Assembly (NCBI GenBank): GCA_024734495.1 | Contig: JALMQS010000099.1 | Span: forward strand, 64,594,270-64,658,269 | DNA: 64,000 nt | Source of the DNA: Forficula auricularia | Taxonomy: Eukaryota > Arthropoda > Insecta > Dermaptera > Forficulidae | Direction: 5' to 3' | Shown here: positions 1 through 13,059 of the stretch, in pieces | Layout of the letters: each line of letters begins with the position of its first letter | How positions within the stretch are numbered: position 1 is the stretch's first letter | Program-made: the position numbers and the translations under genes | Notes under the pieces: model-generated | Database searches by the model: none | What the model saw: only the letters and a program-made list of their open reading frames with translations | Told to the model about the DNA's origin: nothing

Positions 1-387
1 CCTTTAAGAAGATTTCGCCCGTCAAAGAAATAAGAAAAGTAAAAATAAATAAAATAAATAAACGGCTTGGCATAAAGCGAGAGGGGAGGAAAAGAGACGG
101 TAGATACTGAGGGAGTGAGCTCGCGAGTGGCGCAACAGGTCGGCGTCGGCTGGGTACAAAGACTTCGTCTGGTGCGAGCAAGAGGGACAACCGCACGCAC
201 ACATGCACACCCAGAGGAACAGAGAGAGGGCGACACTACCCATCTCTGTCGCTCCTCCTGCTCAGCCAACTAAGCACCGAGAGAGCTAAGTCAATCGCCT
301 CTTGCAACCTACAAACAAAATAGATACCTTCGCCTGCCCACCCGCTAAGGAAAGGATTTACCCCAAGTGTTGTTGTTGTTCGTTGAG
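1..387 (+). other. GC-rich block, possible 5' leader exon
   Basis: A block of clearly higher GC than its surroundings runs to about position 387. It ends in CGTTGAG followed by GTAATTAG, which fits a splice donor, after which composition drops sharply to AT-rich sequence. No long plus-strand reading frame is open, so if transcribed it would be a 5' untranslated exon. The 73-residue minus-strand frame through it has low-complexity composition and no recognisable domain. Regulatory island without transcription is the alternative. The assignment is inference from composition and one donor-like site. Confidence 0.25.
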
Positions 388-3300
388 GTAATTAGCAATG
401 AAGAAGAAGAGAACGACGACTGAGAAGCACAAATTCCAACTAACGGCTTTCATCTATCCGAAATATTTCTCGAATGCTTTTTTCGGTAATAAATTTTATT
501 ACAGATAATAACTGGTAAATTAGATCCAGCTGGTGTAATTCCATCAAGTTTGGTGCCATTTCAAAGTAGACAATGACTCATTGGAGATTGGTGATAACTT
601 GATATCTTTTCGAAAACGTGGGGTCAAATTCAAACAACAATACAAAAGACTGAATGATTTATAACGAGATGTTTTTGAAGTAGTTTGAAAATCAAATCTG
701 GTTTATTTTCTAAGAGGAAACATTGGAACAATGTCAGGGTTCACCAAAATGATGATTTTCTGTCAGTGTTATATCTCCGTGACATTTTAATCTTAATTTG
801 TATTTTGTTATTGTTTCTTTTTTTGTTATTGTGATTGTCTTTTTTTTTCTTTGGATCTTATGTATGTTTGTTTTATCTTTTTGTGATTATTTTTTAAGTT
901 TTTATATTTTATTGATTTGTGTGTATTGTTTGATCTTATGTATGTTTGTATTATCTTTCTGTGATTATTTTTAAGTTTTTGTATATTATTGATTTGTATC
1001 ACTTCACTTTTATTTATTATTTATTTATTTTTATGCTTTTGTAAAAAAATTTCAATTGTATTATTGTGTATAAGGACATTTTTGTCCGTTTATTGATTTA
1101 AAATAAAACTAGATTAAGAGCTAGCAGACAAGTGACAATGAATTAGGGGGGTCTTTGTGAAACACCACTATAACCCGTCAAAAAACTCCTGTGTTTAATA
1201 TGTTTCACTATAAACCAACACCGCTTTCCCTAAATGTTATTGACAATGAAGTAGTTTGAGAATTATATCTAGCTAATGTTTTAACAAAAAGAATATCATA
1301 AGAGGAATAGACCAATGTTAGGTTGAAGATTTTGACTTGGTTCAACATTTAATTAAAATTGCAATAAAGGCCCGATAATCCGACTTGTTTTGAATGAATA
1401 AAGTACTGCATGGCCACTTGTATAGTGACAGGTCATGACATGGTTCACAAAGTTAAAGCTTCATTAAGGAAAAGATAATTCGACAAATAGTTTGCAGACA
1501 GTCGGGTTTTTGAGTACTGACTAATAGGTCGAGATGGAAACACAGTATTTTGACTTATATAACGTACCAGCTATAGATACAAATTAACAATATTTGTATA
1601 AATGCATTTTAAAATACAAATTGATATCAAATCAATCATTTATAGGTAGAGCCAAACAAATCAAAACAAAATATCAAATGTGACAAGTTCTAAAAAAAAA
1701 TCAATGGGTTTTCCCCAAAAACGAATTCTATTTCTTTAAAAACTGAAAAGGGATTAGGTAGAAAGAGTGTGAATTTTTTCTTTAGTGATGATGTTCCGAA
1801 ATAGAAAAAGAATAAAGAGAAGTTTACAACAAAAGAGCAAACAAGAGGAGCCACGTGCTTTCCCTAACCATGGTTAGCATTAAAAATTCTATTGGGAAGA
1901 GGCTTATTATCAATTGGGAAAGCATAAGATCTATGTTTTTGTTTTATGTACTGACTAACTGTGAAGAGTTTAAGAAAGAATTTGATGCAAGAAGGATCAA
2001 GACCACCAATTCTAGATTAAACACTTACATTTTGGAAATAAGTGAGTAGGTTGTGTGTATTGAAGAATCGAAAATTACTCGTATATACGACTTGAGCATG
2101 ATAGAGGTCATAAGGATAAAGGAATCGACTAATGGAGTTGGTTGGTCCAATTTATTTCCGAATTAACCGAAAAGGGATGTGGAGTGTTAGTGAATCCTGG
2201 GTTATGTGCGAAAAAGATCTTAAGGTGTAATTATTGATTTTATTTCCCCGTAACACCTGCCATGGCAAAAAACAATATTGTCGGAATTGACAATTTTGAA
2301 TGTTGAATAAAGAAAAATCGTATGTGAATTTGAAAAAGTTTCGTAGAGAGGTAAAAAAGGGAGATAAGAAAGAAGTGTAATTTTTTGTCATTTCGTGGAG
2401 TATTAAATCGCTAGGGGGAGGATACCCATCCGGAAGTGGATGTTTGCTTCACAAAATGAATGAATATGTTGATATGTATGTGTGAATGTGTGTGAATGAA
2501 AGGAAGAATGAATGAAAACATAGAGGGAGGAACGACGTTTTAATCAAGACAAAGACAGGCTGCAATTCCTGTTCGCTCTCTTTTCCTATCGAAGGTCTTT
2601 AGAAAGAAAACTATTGAATGGTAATAAAAAAGAGGTAAAGAAAAAAAACAAGACTAAATAAAATAAAAATCCAGTTTTAATGAAGCAACAAACTGAATCC
2701 ACAGCAGATGTTTCCTAAGAAGCCTTATTAATCCTATCACAAAAAATAGATAAAAAAAACGGGTATAGAAGGAGATATAAAATAAAATTTGAGAGTGAAA
2801 CGGTTAGATGTGCGACGATGGTAATCATCAGAAAGAGAAAAATGATTGTCCAAAAATTGACTCTATCGGATGACAATGATAGAAAACTTAATGTTAACCA
2901 TCATAAACGTAAGGTCAAGAACCATGAAGAGTTTAAGAAAGAATTTGGACAATAAATTTAAAAAAAAGTCAAATTAATATTCATTCATCAATGAAATTAA
3001 GAAGCGGTGTAGAATGAGTTCAAATTTGACCTCTTAGTAATCCTATGAAATATTTTGAAAATTCTTCCACGAGAACAATGTTGAGTAGAGATGGATAGCC
3101 TTGGAGCGTAAATGTCAATCACTTCACTCTCTCAAACCGGCTTGGGATCTTCTCTTCATCGTTTTGAGCAACTGTCTCTAGGCTATGAATCAAACTATTT
3201 CAGTCAAGAATGCGTGAAACGGCGGGCGGACGGGACAGCCATTTGCCCATTTGCCGCCCACACGTTTCCATCTCCCTCTCTGTCTCCATATTTATAGATC

Positions 3301-4716
3301 ACCCTGTTTCATAAAACGAAAGACCATGGGGGAGGAGAATCTTCCTTCCTTGATCTTAAATTGATACGGGTCGGCTGGAAATACTACTTAAAAGTATCTA
3401 AAAACCATACATTAAGTGTCAAGTCTATGATTAATTAGTCTTATTTAGCAAAAATTTAAAGTTAAGTTGCGAAGTACAGCAGTAGGTTCTTTGGGATATA
3501 ATATAACATATTATAAAATAACAATATATATGTTAGGGTAGCAGAGAATGTTTTTATAGGAATATCAAAAAAATAATAAATATTAACCGTTTTTGTAAGG
3601 TGAACCCGTTTGAAACATAGCTTAAAACTTCTACCCCAATGTGAATGGAAGGCAGATGCCAATAAAATCCACCAAAGATATTTTATACATAAGAGAAGAA
3701 GAAAGACCTGACCCAGTCAAATGAATTTACAAAAAAAAAAAAATTGCAGAATTCGGGTGTGAATCTCAAGTAGTGAGTGGATCGCATAGTTGGCGAACTA
3801 CTCTTTTACATCTGAGTCATGGTTATTAGTTGAGGTCAAAGATTACTATGAAGAGATAAGGCAGGTTGGAGAAAGGATTCGAAGGTATGTATATTTTATT
3901 ATCAGATAGATATTTCCAAGAAAATAATAATTATGGATCAAGATATTTTTCTGTTTTCAATGTACTTGAATAGAAATTGTCTATTTTATTCGTTTCTAAC
4001 GAGAAAACAAATGCCGATTAGTTCCAAGTTGCATTTGGCATCAAAACTTTGTTTCGTTTTGTTTTTCTTGTTGAAATGCCATCTTTTTAACGTTCCATTT
4101 GAATGGTCTAGGAACGTATGCAATTAAAAGTGACGAGTGTCAGTCTCACAGCACCGCTATTTACGTAAGAGCAACCGATTCTAGAGACATTAATTGGATA
4201 CGACTCGGGAATCTCCAAACTTAAGAAATGGATCGATGAATCATTTGAAACCAATTCAATTCAAAATAGATCTTTTTGTGATTTATTAAAGTTCCTAATA
4301 TAGTTTTCGGGTGCTAACATATTAGAATGTTGGAACAAAAAAAACTAATCATTACTTTAAAAGTGAATAGATTATGGTTTCCAAAGTACAATTAAACATT
4401 GACATTTTTTATATTATACTTATTTCTCAATTCTTTCATCTGATCATTGTTTCCTCTTCATCAAATCTCGCAATCATAAATCCTTTAAGATTTATCTCCA
4501 GATTTACCTTGAACTCCATTACAACCCCTCAATATTTCAAAAGTCCAAACAAGCACTCTTTTAACAGGGTGCAAAAGCTAATGTGCCTATAATATTTGGG
4601 GTACCACAGATCTCTTAAGTTAGAGAAAACATGAGCAGTTAGATAGATTAGACTTTGTATACTGTTATTTTTTACTTTATAGTAAAATAGTCTTGTTGCT
4701 TGTGTATACTTGAATT
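388..4716. other. AT-rich stretch, no gene seen
   Basis: Mostly AT-rich noncoding sequence with T-rich low-complexity tracts (about 820-1040). Short open frames here are under 80 codons and show no coding character. A moderately GC-rich island lies at about 3100-3340 (pyrimidine-rich, with CGGGCGGACGGG); it does not look coding. Nothing else recognised. Confidence 0.5.
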
Positions 4717-4724
4717 GATTAGTG

Positions 4725-5038
4725 CAGTGTTCCCCAAAGTGTGTGCCGCAGCAAACTGGTGTACCGTGGTCATTAGTTGGGAAAAATGTCAAGTTTTGTG
4801 AAGATAATGCACCTACACATAGATGTGAGTTAAACGAGCAGCCTTATCAACGATTGCTCCAAATTTTGATCCCCTGTGATCAGTTAAGCAGGCTCACGTT
4901 TCTCATTAAAAATCTTTTCAAATTATATTGAATTTAATAATAAATAAATATTAAATAAACTTTGATGTACCTCTAAAATTTCTTGATTTAGTAGGTGTAT
5001 AGTAGGTGTACCTTAAAAAAAAAGTTTGCTGAACACTG
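4725..5038. mobile_element. hAT-like MITE, 314 bp
   Basis: Terminal inverted repeats begin CAGTGTTCCCCAAA on the left and, read inward from the right, CAGTGTTCAGCAAAC. They are flanked by an 8-bp duplication, GATTAGTG at 4717-4724 and GATTAGTA at 5039-5046 (one mismatch). CAGTG termini with 8-bp duplications are typical of hAT transposons. No transposase is present, so it is non-autonomous. Confidence 0.85.
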
Positions 5039-5339
5039 GATTAGTACAGCTTATAAGAATAGATGGAACGGTGTAAGGTTTACTCGTTATTAACAATAAA
5101 TAATTGGACATTGCCAATACATGCATCATCATCATCTAGCTGTCTTTACTGTTGAACATAGCGTCCATTAACATGGAAGTTTTAGCCATACATCTGCACC
5201 ATGGTTGGCTAAAAATTTATATTTAATAGCAAACTTTTGTTTACAAGCATCGTTGAAAAAATAGGTTATTTAAAGGACTAGATAAAACAAAGTTGCAAAC
5301 AGTACCAAAATGTTGCTGTTTTGGATGCCAATTTATCTT

Positions 5340-5747
5340 TTAGTAGCAAGTTAAACAAGTGTAATTAATAGATGCTTTTGAATGAATTTTAATTATCCAA
5401 TAAGGCGATGAAAAAAAGGAGGCGATTAACTGTTCACCGGGTCCAAATGGGATTTCGTGATGTAAAGAAAAATTTTCACTTTCCTCAACTAATCGTTGTC
5501 CATTTTTCAGGAATGGATTTGAAAGCACCATCGATGTTTTCGACGAACACGAGAGGGTTTTCAAGACTTTCTTTCTCCACGGGTCGAAGGGGGGCGTAGG
5601 GGAAGGATCAAAGAGTGCCGACATCGGCGCCGCGGAGTCGTCCTCCCCACCATCCATCCCGCATGGGAGTATATACGTAACATTAACCGCCACAGGCATT
5701 TCGTTTCGCTTGGAAGTTACTCCAAGGGGGCCATTGGCCATAAACAC
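5340..5747 (-). other. GC-rich open block, candidate exon of unknown function
   Basis: A 135-codon frame is open on the minus strand through a GC-rich island at about 5410-5750. The first half is Asp/Pro rich (contains FDPSPTPPFDPW at about residues 46-57) and the rest has no motif I recognise. No convincing acceptor and donor pair bounds it, and no family was recognised. It may be a piece of a host exon or simply an open frame in a GC-rich regulatory island. Confidence 0.2.
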
Positions 5748-5972
5748 TTGCTCCGTACTTCATGTACTGATTTTACACTTGGGAGAACGGATTTCAAAAA
5801 AATTAGAAACTGAAGCATGAAGCCTCCTACCTAGTTAAAACAAAATATAAAGGCGTAACAAAGTAATCAACATTTCGGGAATTAAATAAATCAAAAAAAG
5901 GAGGAAAATTTAGTAGATTAAACAGCTTGAAATATTTTCTCTATACATATATATTTTTAATAGGCTTCTACC

Positions 5973-6137
5973 TGAGGAGTGAACCGCGATTGGAATTAGG
6001 TGTACACGTCGTTTGAATTATGTGGAGTTATTTTGGAATTCATTAGATAATGCCCTCTCATCTATTGTCTTCTACTTGGTATGAAAGCGGAAGTGGAAGT
6101 AGGTGTACACGATATTAGGTCGCGGTTCACAACTTTT
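5973..6137. mobile_element. GTGAACCGCG MITE, copy 1
   Basis: First of five copies of one MITE in this window. The termini carry GTGAACCGCG and CGCGGTTCAC, with AGGTGTACAC and GTGTACAC-type subterminal blocks. The flanks carry a 7-bp duplication, TTCTACC, at 5966-5972 and 6138-6144. The right terminus is degraded. There is no coding capacity. Confidence 0.85.
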
Positions 6138-6292
6138 TTCTACCCATTCTCGCTATGACATCTTAGGTAAATAAAGGCTCAATAAACCAATCAATAAAAT
6201 GAATAAATATCATTTCCGTCCATAATTTGTATTAATTTGAAGGTTTATAATAGGAAAATAAGGACAACGTTTTTATGTGTGACTTTTATTTA

Positions 6293-6335
6293 TTAGCCAA
6301 CGTTTCGTCGACTTTGCCGACTTCTTCAGGGGTTC
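6293..6335 (-). ncRNA. Hammerhead-like ribozyme motif (degenerate)
   Basis: Read on the minus strand, CTGAAGA (6323-6329) is followed by an AGTCG...CGAC hairpin and then GAAACGTT (6299-6306). This matches the hammerhead core order CUGANGA, stem II, GAAA, NUH, with a bulged A at the base of stem II. Stem I is weak (two G-C pairs). Such motifs are known from Penelope-like retroelements. Here it is probably a relic. Confidence 0.45.
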
Positions 6336-6339
6336 TACA

Positions 6340-9300
6340 ATTATAAGAATAATATTAAGTTACAAAAATACAATTACAATTCCAAAACAAACATGTATTA
6401 ATAGTTTACCCACCAAATAAATAAATATGTATTATTGAGATACAAAGATTTTTAAAAATGAAAAACAATTTTGAATTTAAATCCTCTCTACATTATATTT
6501 CTAAGGAAAATTGCTGAAAAATTAAAAAAAAAATCACTCTTAACTCGTAGGTGTAATATGGTAAAAACTAATATATCCAAAATATACTCTTTAATACCTG
6601 GGTTGGGTAGATATTGTAAAGTGTATTCAATGTGAAATCATTTTTCTTATTTATTTATTTTATCATAGGGTTAGACTTTTCACCAAATACAAATCACTCT
6701 GATGGAAATCGAGAACCTATGTCGATATTACCCAAGTAAGTTGTTCCTCTAGATTTATAATATAACTTTAGAATTATTTTTTCATTAAATTATAAATACT
6801 GTATATATACATTTATAAGGCCGAGAACAGAATAGTGTCTTTAAGAATAATAAAAAATACCTGGATTCGAATCTCGTCAAAAATTAACTTTTTAGCAATT
6901 TCAAGAAACAAATTATAATTAAAGTTTGAAAAATTATCTCTAATTAATATAAAAAAAAATTGAAAAGGTTGAATATATATTTCTATTAGTATTTTGTCAT
7001 GTAAAATAGGTAAGGCAAAATATATCATTCATTGAGTATATTTCTTTAGATAGAAAATACATTATGTGTATGAATGACTAATAAATTAATACATTTAGTA
7101 ACTATTTGTTTCTGAAAGAAGTTTTACTTCGTAATTTTATTTATACTTTAATTTAAATTAAAACCTTTTTGATGAATCTTTTAACTAATTACAGAGTATG
7201 AGGTCTAATTCCAAGGTTATAAATCAAAAACAACTAACTCCCATTTGTCGAATGTAATATGAATATATTATATTTATAGTAAAAAAAAGATTTAAGGGGA
7301 AAAAAAGGTGGCGCCCATCTGTCGGTAACTTCAAGCGAGTAATTAATGCAAGGATGTCGAGTGTTTTGGGCTACACTGTACAAAACACTACGAGTCCTCC
7401 CGTCCCCCATTAGATCCCAAACACTGAATGGAATGCAAGATCAAGTCTTACCGAAACGAGTTGTCGATAGTGTGGTGGGGGAAGGCCCAAGGGGGGACGA
7501 AAAAGAAAAAAAGAACCGAAACAAACATCTGAAATGAAAATCTAGGCCAAAAAAGGAACGAAACAAGGGCTGTTAGGGGAAAAACGCGAGAAACTATAAA
7601 AGAGAATAGAATTCCAAATGAATAGTTTTTAAATAGAAATTATTCCTAAGTCACCTTGTCACCTAAAATTCTTATACATATGTGTTTATAACTCCGATAC
7701 AACAATAAATTTTTTATAATTATTATATTAAAAAAAAGATATTTGTATATCGTATCAATTGTATAAATCTTTTTACTCGTTCTATGGACGTAAATAGTTT
7801 TATTCCCTTTTTTTATTAGTATTATTTAGAAGCAAATATTTACTAACCTTGAGAAATAGAGGTTAGGTTCTCAATTCATTTGTAAAAATACTATTTTCTC
7901 TGCTTACTGTCAACATCAAGCAGAGGAAACAGGCTTCAATTTTTATTTCTCCTAAATTAATCGACTTCTACTTTTGATTAAAAAAAAACTTAAAATTATT
8001 AATAATAATCAATAATTTCAAATCACAGGAAATTTGAATTAATTGATTGTTGAGAATTTATTTATAAATTTAAATTATAGAAATGTATAAAAGGGCTGTG
8101 TTTCAATAATTAATATTCTAAATTGTAGAAATTAGAGGTAATATAAGTTTATAATTTATTTCGATGTACAATATATTTATTGTACATAATAATAATGAAT
8201 GAATAATCACTTCAAGCTCAATAAATACTAACCAGTCTGAATGTAGTATAATTATTGTTGATAACTTCTTAATAATGACATTCTTAAATGTTGAAATAAT
8301 TAATATTACAAATTAATTTACTAATTTATTCAAATAAAAATTAGCTGCACATTTCTTCTCACTTCTTCGCCATCAATCAGCCTTCAGCCACACTTCCTCA
8401 ATTGATTAGTAGAAAATGGTAATTTTTATTTTGAAATGCATTTTTAAAAATGATATATTGTTGAAAAATTACTTATTTTCGTAAAGCTTTTTTTTCATTA
8501 ATAAATAAATAAATCTGTCTAGATATTAGTTTGGAAATCTTTTATAGAATTCTCGTATTCTGACATCGATATAACGAACATGATGGCATTTATATACATT
8601 TTTTGAAATGTAAACAAATTAGAAATGTGATGTCTGTTCCGATCTCGTTCTCTCTCTCGACTTGTGCTATTCTTGTCAGCAGATTCCCTTACCACTTCTA
8701 CTGGCCTTCCTTTCCTTCCCTTCAGACACGCGGATTATCATAAAAATATATAGAAGGCCGAAAAAACGCTTTCATTTTTCTATGAATAGAATTTTGGCTC
8801 TTGTTCGGAGGGTTGTTGGGTTGTGTTGTGTTGGCTGAGGGGGCATGATGCATGGATGTCATTCTTTTTTGTTGCTGAGATATAAAATAAAAAAACAGAG
8901 AAAAAAATATATTCCTTTTACCTGTAAATTGACGATATCCATTAAATTTATTTTTCCACCATTTGGCTATATTAGAGGCCATCCCACCACTATACTCCTC
9001 ATTGACAGAGTATAATAATTGTTGCTTCATAAATATATTTATGTTAAATTGATTTAACAACACACATATATTCACTATTTATTTAACACCACAAGTCTAA
9101 GCACGTGACAAGAATCGTATCTTGTAAAGAGTGTCTGTCGTAACTGGAAACAATTTATCATAATGGTACCTCCATGGTAGCCAAACGCAAACTAAATTGC
9201 CGTCAAAGAGACTCCGTTGCTTGGGCGCCTCAGCTTCGGCTGCTTTCGGAGAAATTCGGCTCGTGTGGCGACTGCCCGAAGCTATCCTAGAGGTTTATTA

Positions 9301-10180
9301 TCTTTTTCTTTCGCTCTTTTTTTCTAAAATCAAAAAAAATAAAAAATCCAGAATTTTACTATTTTATTTTCTAAATATAACAATTTTTTTTATTTTTTTT
9401 CAAACCCCTTCTCTAGAGAAATGAGAAGTTAGTGTAATATTCAAATAAATAAATCCAAAGAATAAATAATGTAAAAATAAATGAATAATTGTTAAATATT
9501 TTTTTAATTTAAAAATTATTTTTTTCCTTTTTCAAAATAAACAGAAAAAACTATTCCCATCCTTAAATTATCCAAAAATATGAGAAACATATGCAAGTAG
9601 ATAAATAATTAAATAAATAAATCCAAAAATATATCAAAAAATGAGAAATTGATCATTGTTAAAATTAAAAAAAAGTTCAGTAACATAGTGTAGATGATAA
9701 AAATTATTTCGAAACTATAGTCTCAAAGAAATACAAATATTTATTTTTAAGAGGTTTTATATCTTAAATGTGAGTAGATTAGTTTCATTTTGATTTAGGA
9801 GGCATTCAAAGAATACGTTCGCAACCAGAGGGGGGGGTATTCCTTAGCGTGATGATATTTGAAAAGGGGGATGGGGGTGTAAGGAAACTTGACGTTTGCA
9901 CTTAATCAATTTTATTTTAATTTTTTTCTTAACTTGTCAGCAACAAATCGTATATAGGTGGGGGTCTAGCTTTTGTAACGTTATATTTATTTGTTAAGGG
10001 GCTCCCAGAAAATGTGACGCAGCGTGACGAAGGGGGGTCCAAAAGGCGAAATTTTCTGTGATGTATTTTATGAATGGCTCCTTAGAGATAAATTAATAGT
10101 TAAAATTATTATAATTTTTATTTATTTTTACTTTCACATATAATATATTCTATATATCATGTAATGATATAGGACATAAT
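6340..10180. other. AT-rich stretch with small GC islands, no gene seen
   Basis: Largely AT-rich. Local GC-richer patches occur at about 7310-7600, 8630-8860 and 9190-9300. Open frames there (for example 7346-7537) are short and lack splice or family support. At 9810-10060 there are G-rich runs but no matching inverted partner was found. Confidence 0.45.
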
Positions 10181-10183
10181 GCT

Positions 10184-10998
10184 TTTTTTTTTTTTTTTTT
10201 TTTAATGCAATCGAATGCAAGAAGGGGTGCACCAGTAAAGATGTAGCCCCTATGGATCTCGAAAGACCCTTGCATTACCGAAGAGAAGGGAAAGTTGTTT
10301 AAGTGAGAGGGTGTAGACGTAGGTGTCTATGCACCCTGGTTTTGAAGGTTTGAAGATCATAGGTGCTGGGAAAGATAGAGGCTGGGAGAGAGTTCCAGTT
10401 CCTTGACGTCATGGGGATATATGAATTCGCGAATGAAGTGGTCCGGCACTTTTCTAATTTGACCGCGAAAGAGTGTTGGGAGTCGGCAAAACGTGTGCTG
10501 CGTGCAAAGCATGCTTTGGGGGAATTATTGATTTTATCTCATCAGAGCACCTGCCGTGATAGTATCTATAGAAAAGGGAAAGGGCGGAGACATCTCTTCG
10601 ATGAGCCAGCGAGTCGAGGGAGTCGGTGAGGGTAGAATCGTCAATTAGCCTGACGGCTCGTTTCTGAATTGCATCAAGGGTAGCAAGAGAATATTTTGAG
10701 GCTCCTCTCCACAGATGAGAGCCGTATTCGAGATAGGGGCGGATTTGGGCCTTGTAGATGGTGAGAAGTTGTGGGGGTTTGTAAAATCGCTTGGACCTGA
10801 ATAAGAAGCCAATCTTCCTTGCTGCAGATTTCGCCACAGAGGAGATGTGTTCATTCCAAGACAGGTCAGATGCGACAGAGACGCCCAACATGGATAGGCT
10901 GTCACACATTTTCAGGGTATTCGAATCGAAGTGAATATCAGGAAATCTCTATTTTCGCGCCTAGAAATTAGACAACATTGAGTCTTGTTTGAATTGAT
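10184..10998 (-). pseudogene. 3' half of a Jockey/CR1-like LINE, truncated
   Basis: The minus-strand frame 10909-10454 encodes the region after the reverse-transcriptase catalytic core. It includes LGVSVASDLSWNEHI, then IYKAQIRPYLEYGSHLW, then LDAIQKRAVRLI and ALSLFYRYYHGRCS, which are characteristic of Jockey/CR1-type ORF2 C-termini. Upstream coding (KTQCCLISRRENRD) continues to about 10998 after one frameshift. Downstream, after another frame change, WNSLPASIFPSTYDLQTFK-type sequence leads to a 3' end with a poly(A) tract at 10184-10203. The copy is 5'-truncated and joins a satellite-like repeat at its left (5') border. The tail is shared with the fragment at 46346-46530. The family is probably the same kind as the reverse-transcriptase segment at 35653-36502. 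Confidence 0.8.
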
Positions 10999-11700
10999 GA
11001 AATGTGAACTATTGCGATCGCCTGCCGGGATCCTGACACTTTGAGAGCTTCTATCTCCAAGGTGAAAAAAGTTAATTTCACTTTGTGAATTCCAGATGTA
11101 AGAAATTAATTACCTTAATAGTTTGACACCGGATTTAGAACATAAAACCAAATATTGTGGTCTCCAGTGGCCAAAAAGGGACCAAAAATTCATTGGTCCG
11201 TGTGGCGTATGTATCCCCCCTGCGTTTAGCAACCATCAGTCTCAAAGCTACGACTTTTCGTTTTTTCCAATTTTCTGAAAAATGGCTCTAACGATTTTTT
11301 TTAATTGGTGTACTTATCTAGGGTCATACGTTATTAATCATGTATAGGTAAACTTTAATCTGATTGAAATAAAAGAAGAGGGTGTAAATTAGGAGTGTCG
11401 CAAAATAAATATTTTAATCGTTCATATCTCGTCTATGGTAAGTCACAGAGCTTGGGAATTTGAAAATAGAGGCTAGAAGAGAGTACCTCGAAATTTTGCC
11501 TAAAATCGAACAACCGGAAGTTGGAGGTTTGCTAGAAGATTTTCGAAATTCTTTAATAATTGGTACACTTATCAAAGATATCTTATGTTTTCAAAGGGTA
11601 GGTATAAATTCCGATTGAAATCAAGTGAGGAGAGTGAATTAGTCATGTCGCAAAATAAATATTTTAATCGTTCATATATCGTATATATTCTGTACCTAAT
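10999..11700 (-). repeat. Satellite-like dispersed repeat, minus-orientation copy
   Basis: Sequence such as TCCGGTTTTATGT, CTGACCAATGGATTTTT and AAGCTCTCAAAGTGTC is shared in opposite orientation with 22868-23180 and 39505-39827. Between 11390 and 11700 the block CAAAATAAATATTTTAATCG recurs about 250 bp apart, which indicates short tandem units. These units also match 45990-46276 in inverse orientation. Confidence 0.75.
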
Positions 11701-12072
11701 ATTTTTTTAATATTGTCTTGTTAACTATTCCAAATAATTCATTTATTATTTTTAAGAAACAAAATTATCAACCTTCAAGATAGCAAATTAAATTATCATG
11801 GTTCAGGTCCATGATATATAAGAATTAGGGGATAAAGGAACAAACAATATTTTTATGATTTTATTCTCCAATCGAAACGTTTCTTCCGTTTATTCGTACT
11901 TCCTCATGCTTCTTGGATTCTTTTATAAACATAAAATTCGAATCATTTTACAAAATGCTCTGCCAACATCATTATATGCAATTTATCCCTTGATACAACA
12001 TATCAATTTAAAAACCTCACACAATTTATTATATTATTATTATTTTTACATAATATAAGAAAAATCTTTAAT
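11701..12072. other. AT-rich stretch, no gene seen
   Basis: AT-rich sequence between two repeats. The 67-codon frame at 11855-12058 is hydrophobic and low in complexity and is not supported as a gene. Confidence 0.5.
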
Positions 12073-12076
12073 TTAA

Positions 12077-12772
12077 GATAGTTGTTTCACCATATGGGTT
12101 TTCTTAGGATTTTTTTACTTTTTTGAAATTTAGATAGATTATTATTAAAATACTTCTGCTTCGATTGGTGGTAAAACGAAAATTTTTGAACAATATAGTA
12201 TCGGAGATATTAAATTCCAAAGATAGAGTTTTCCAGACTCTTATACATTGTACTATACGGGATATCGGAAAGTTTACATACATATTTAATTATAATTAAG
12301 AAACTCTTCTTACCACTGTTATAAAAAACTAAACCAATATTAAACAATACTAATACATTTTTTAAGAAAATTTTAATTCATAGTTACAACGCAGTTTCTG
12401 AGATAATAATGAATAAATAATGAAAAATTTACAAACTAGCAACAAAGCATTTATTTAAGCTAAAAAGTGGGTTAACTTTAGTATTTTTTTGACGTTTTGT
12501 CGTTTCAGCCATTGTCGCAACAGCTTTCAATCGCTTATTAAGAACTTTTTGTTTTATAAATCTTCCTTTATAATGTACTTTATCTGACATTTCTATGATA
12601 AAATATATACAAGCTTGGACAGTGTTGCCAGATTTTTCAAACCAGCACGGGATTGGCTAGTAGTGGTACATAAACATCAAAAAGTTTTGGGATTATGAAT
12701 TATGAATCCTTATTGTCTGTTCTATATACTCTAGCATTAACTTTTCGCTAGTATGGTAGAGAAACAACTACC
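12077..12772 (-). mobile_element. TTAA-flanked DNA transposon, copy 1
   Basis: Terminal inverted repeats GATAGTTGTTTC (left) and GGTAGTTGTTTC (right, read inward) are each flanked by TTAA (12073-12076 and 12773-12776). The copy matches 15459-16206 in opposite orientation over nearly its whole length. TTAA target duplications are the hallmark of piggyBac and Kolobok superfamilies. The termini do not look like canonical piggyBac (CCYT...), so Kolobok or an unassigned group is possible. It carries the small ORF at 12429-12590. Confidence 0.8.
12429..12590 (-). CDS. Small basic ORF of the TTAA transposon (53 aa)
   Basis: An ATG-started frame of 53 residues whose first 35 residues are highly basic and run MSDKVHYKGRFI then KQKVLNKRLKAVATMAE, ending in a hydrophobic tail FSLNKCFVASL. 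The second transposon copy encodes nearly the same N-terminus (15640-15774) with two conservative changes in the first 29 residues. It may be the remnant N-terminus of a longer element protein or a genuine micro-ORF. I recognise no family. Two copies are too few to prove selection, because the DNA around the ORF is similar too. Confidence 0.35.
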   Translation of the reverse strand: MSDKVHYKGRFIKQKVLNKRLKAVATMAETTKRQKNTKVNPLFSLNKCFVASL

Positions 12773-13059
12773 TTAATTCTCCAAATTAAACTTTGAGGCT
12801 AGATATCATAATATGTGGAAAATATTTTTCATACTAGGTTTTTTTTCTTTCTTTTTGTTTTAATTAAATAACGGAAATAATTTTCAGATGATCTCATATT
12901 TATGATGAAATTTCATCTGATAGCGAAAAAAATCTCGCTCCCCCCATAAAAATGTTTGATTTCCTAACAAGGTCCTTTTTATTTTTTTGAAAGCCCAAGT
13001 CCTACTGAAACGATCTATCCGGGTCTCGGTTTCGAAATCTGAAGCAAGAGATTTTTCCA

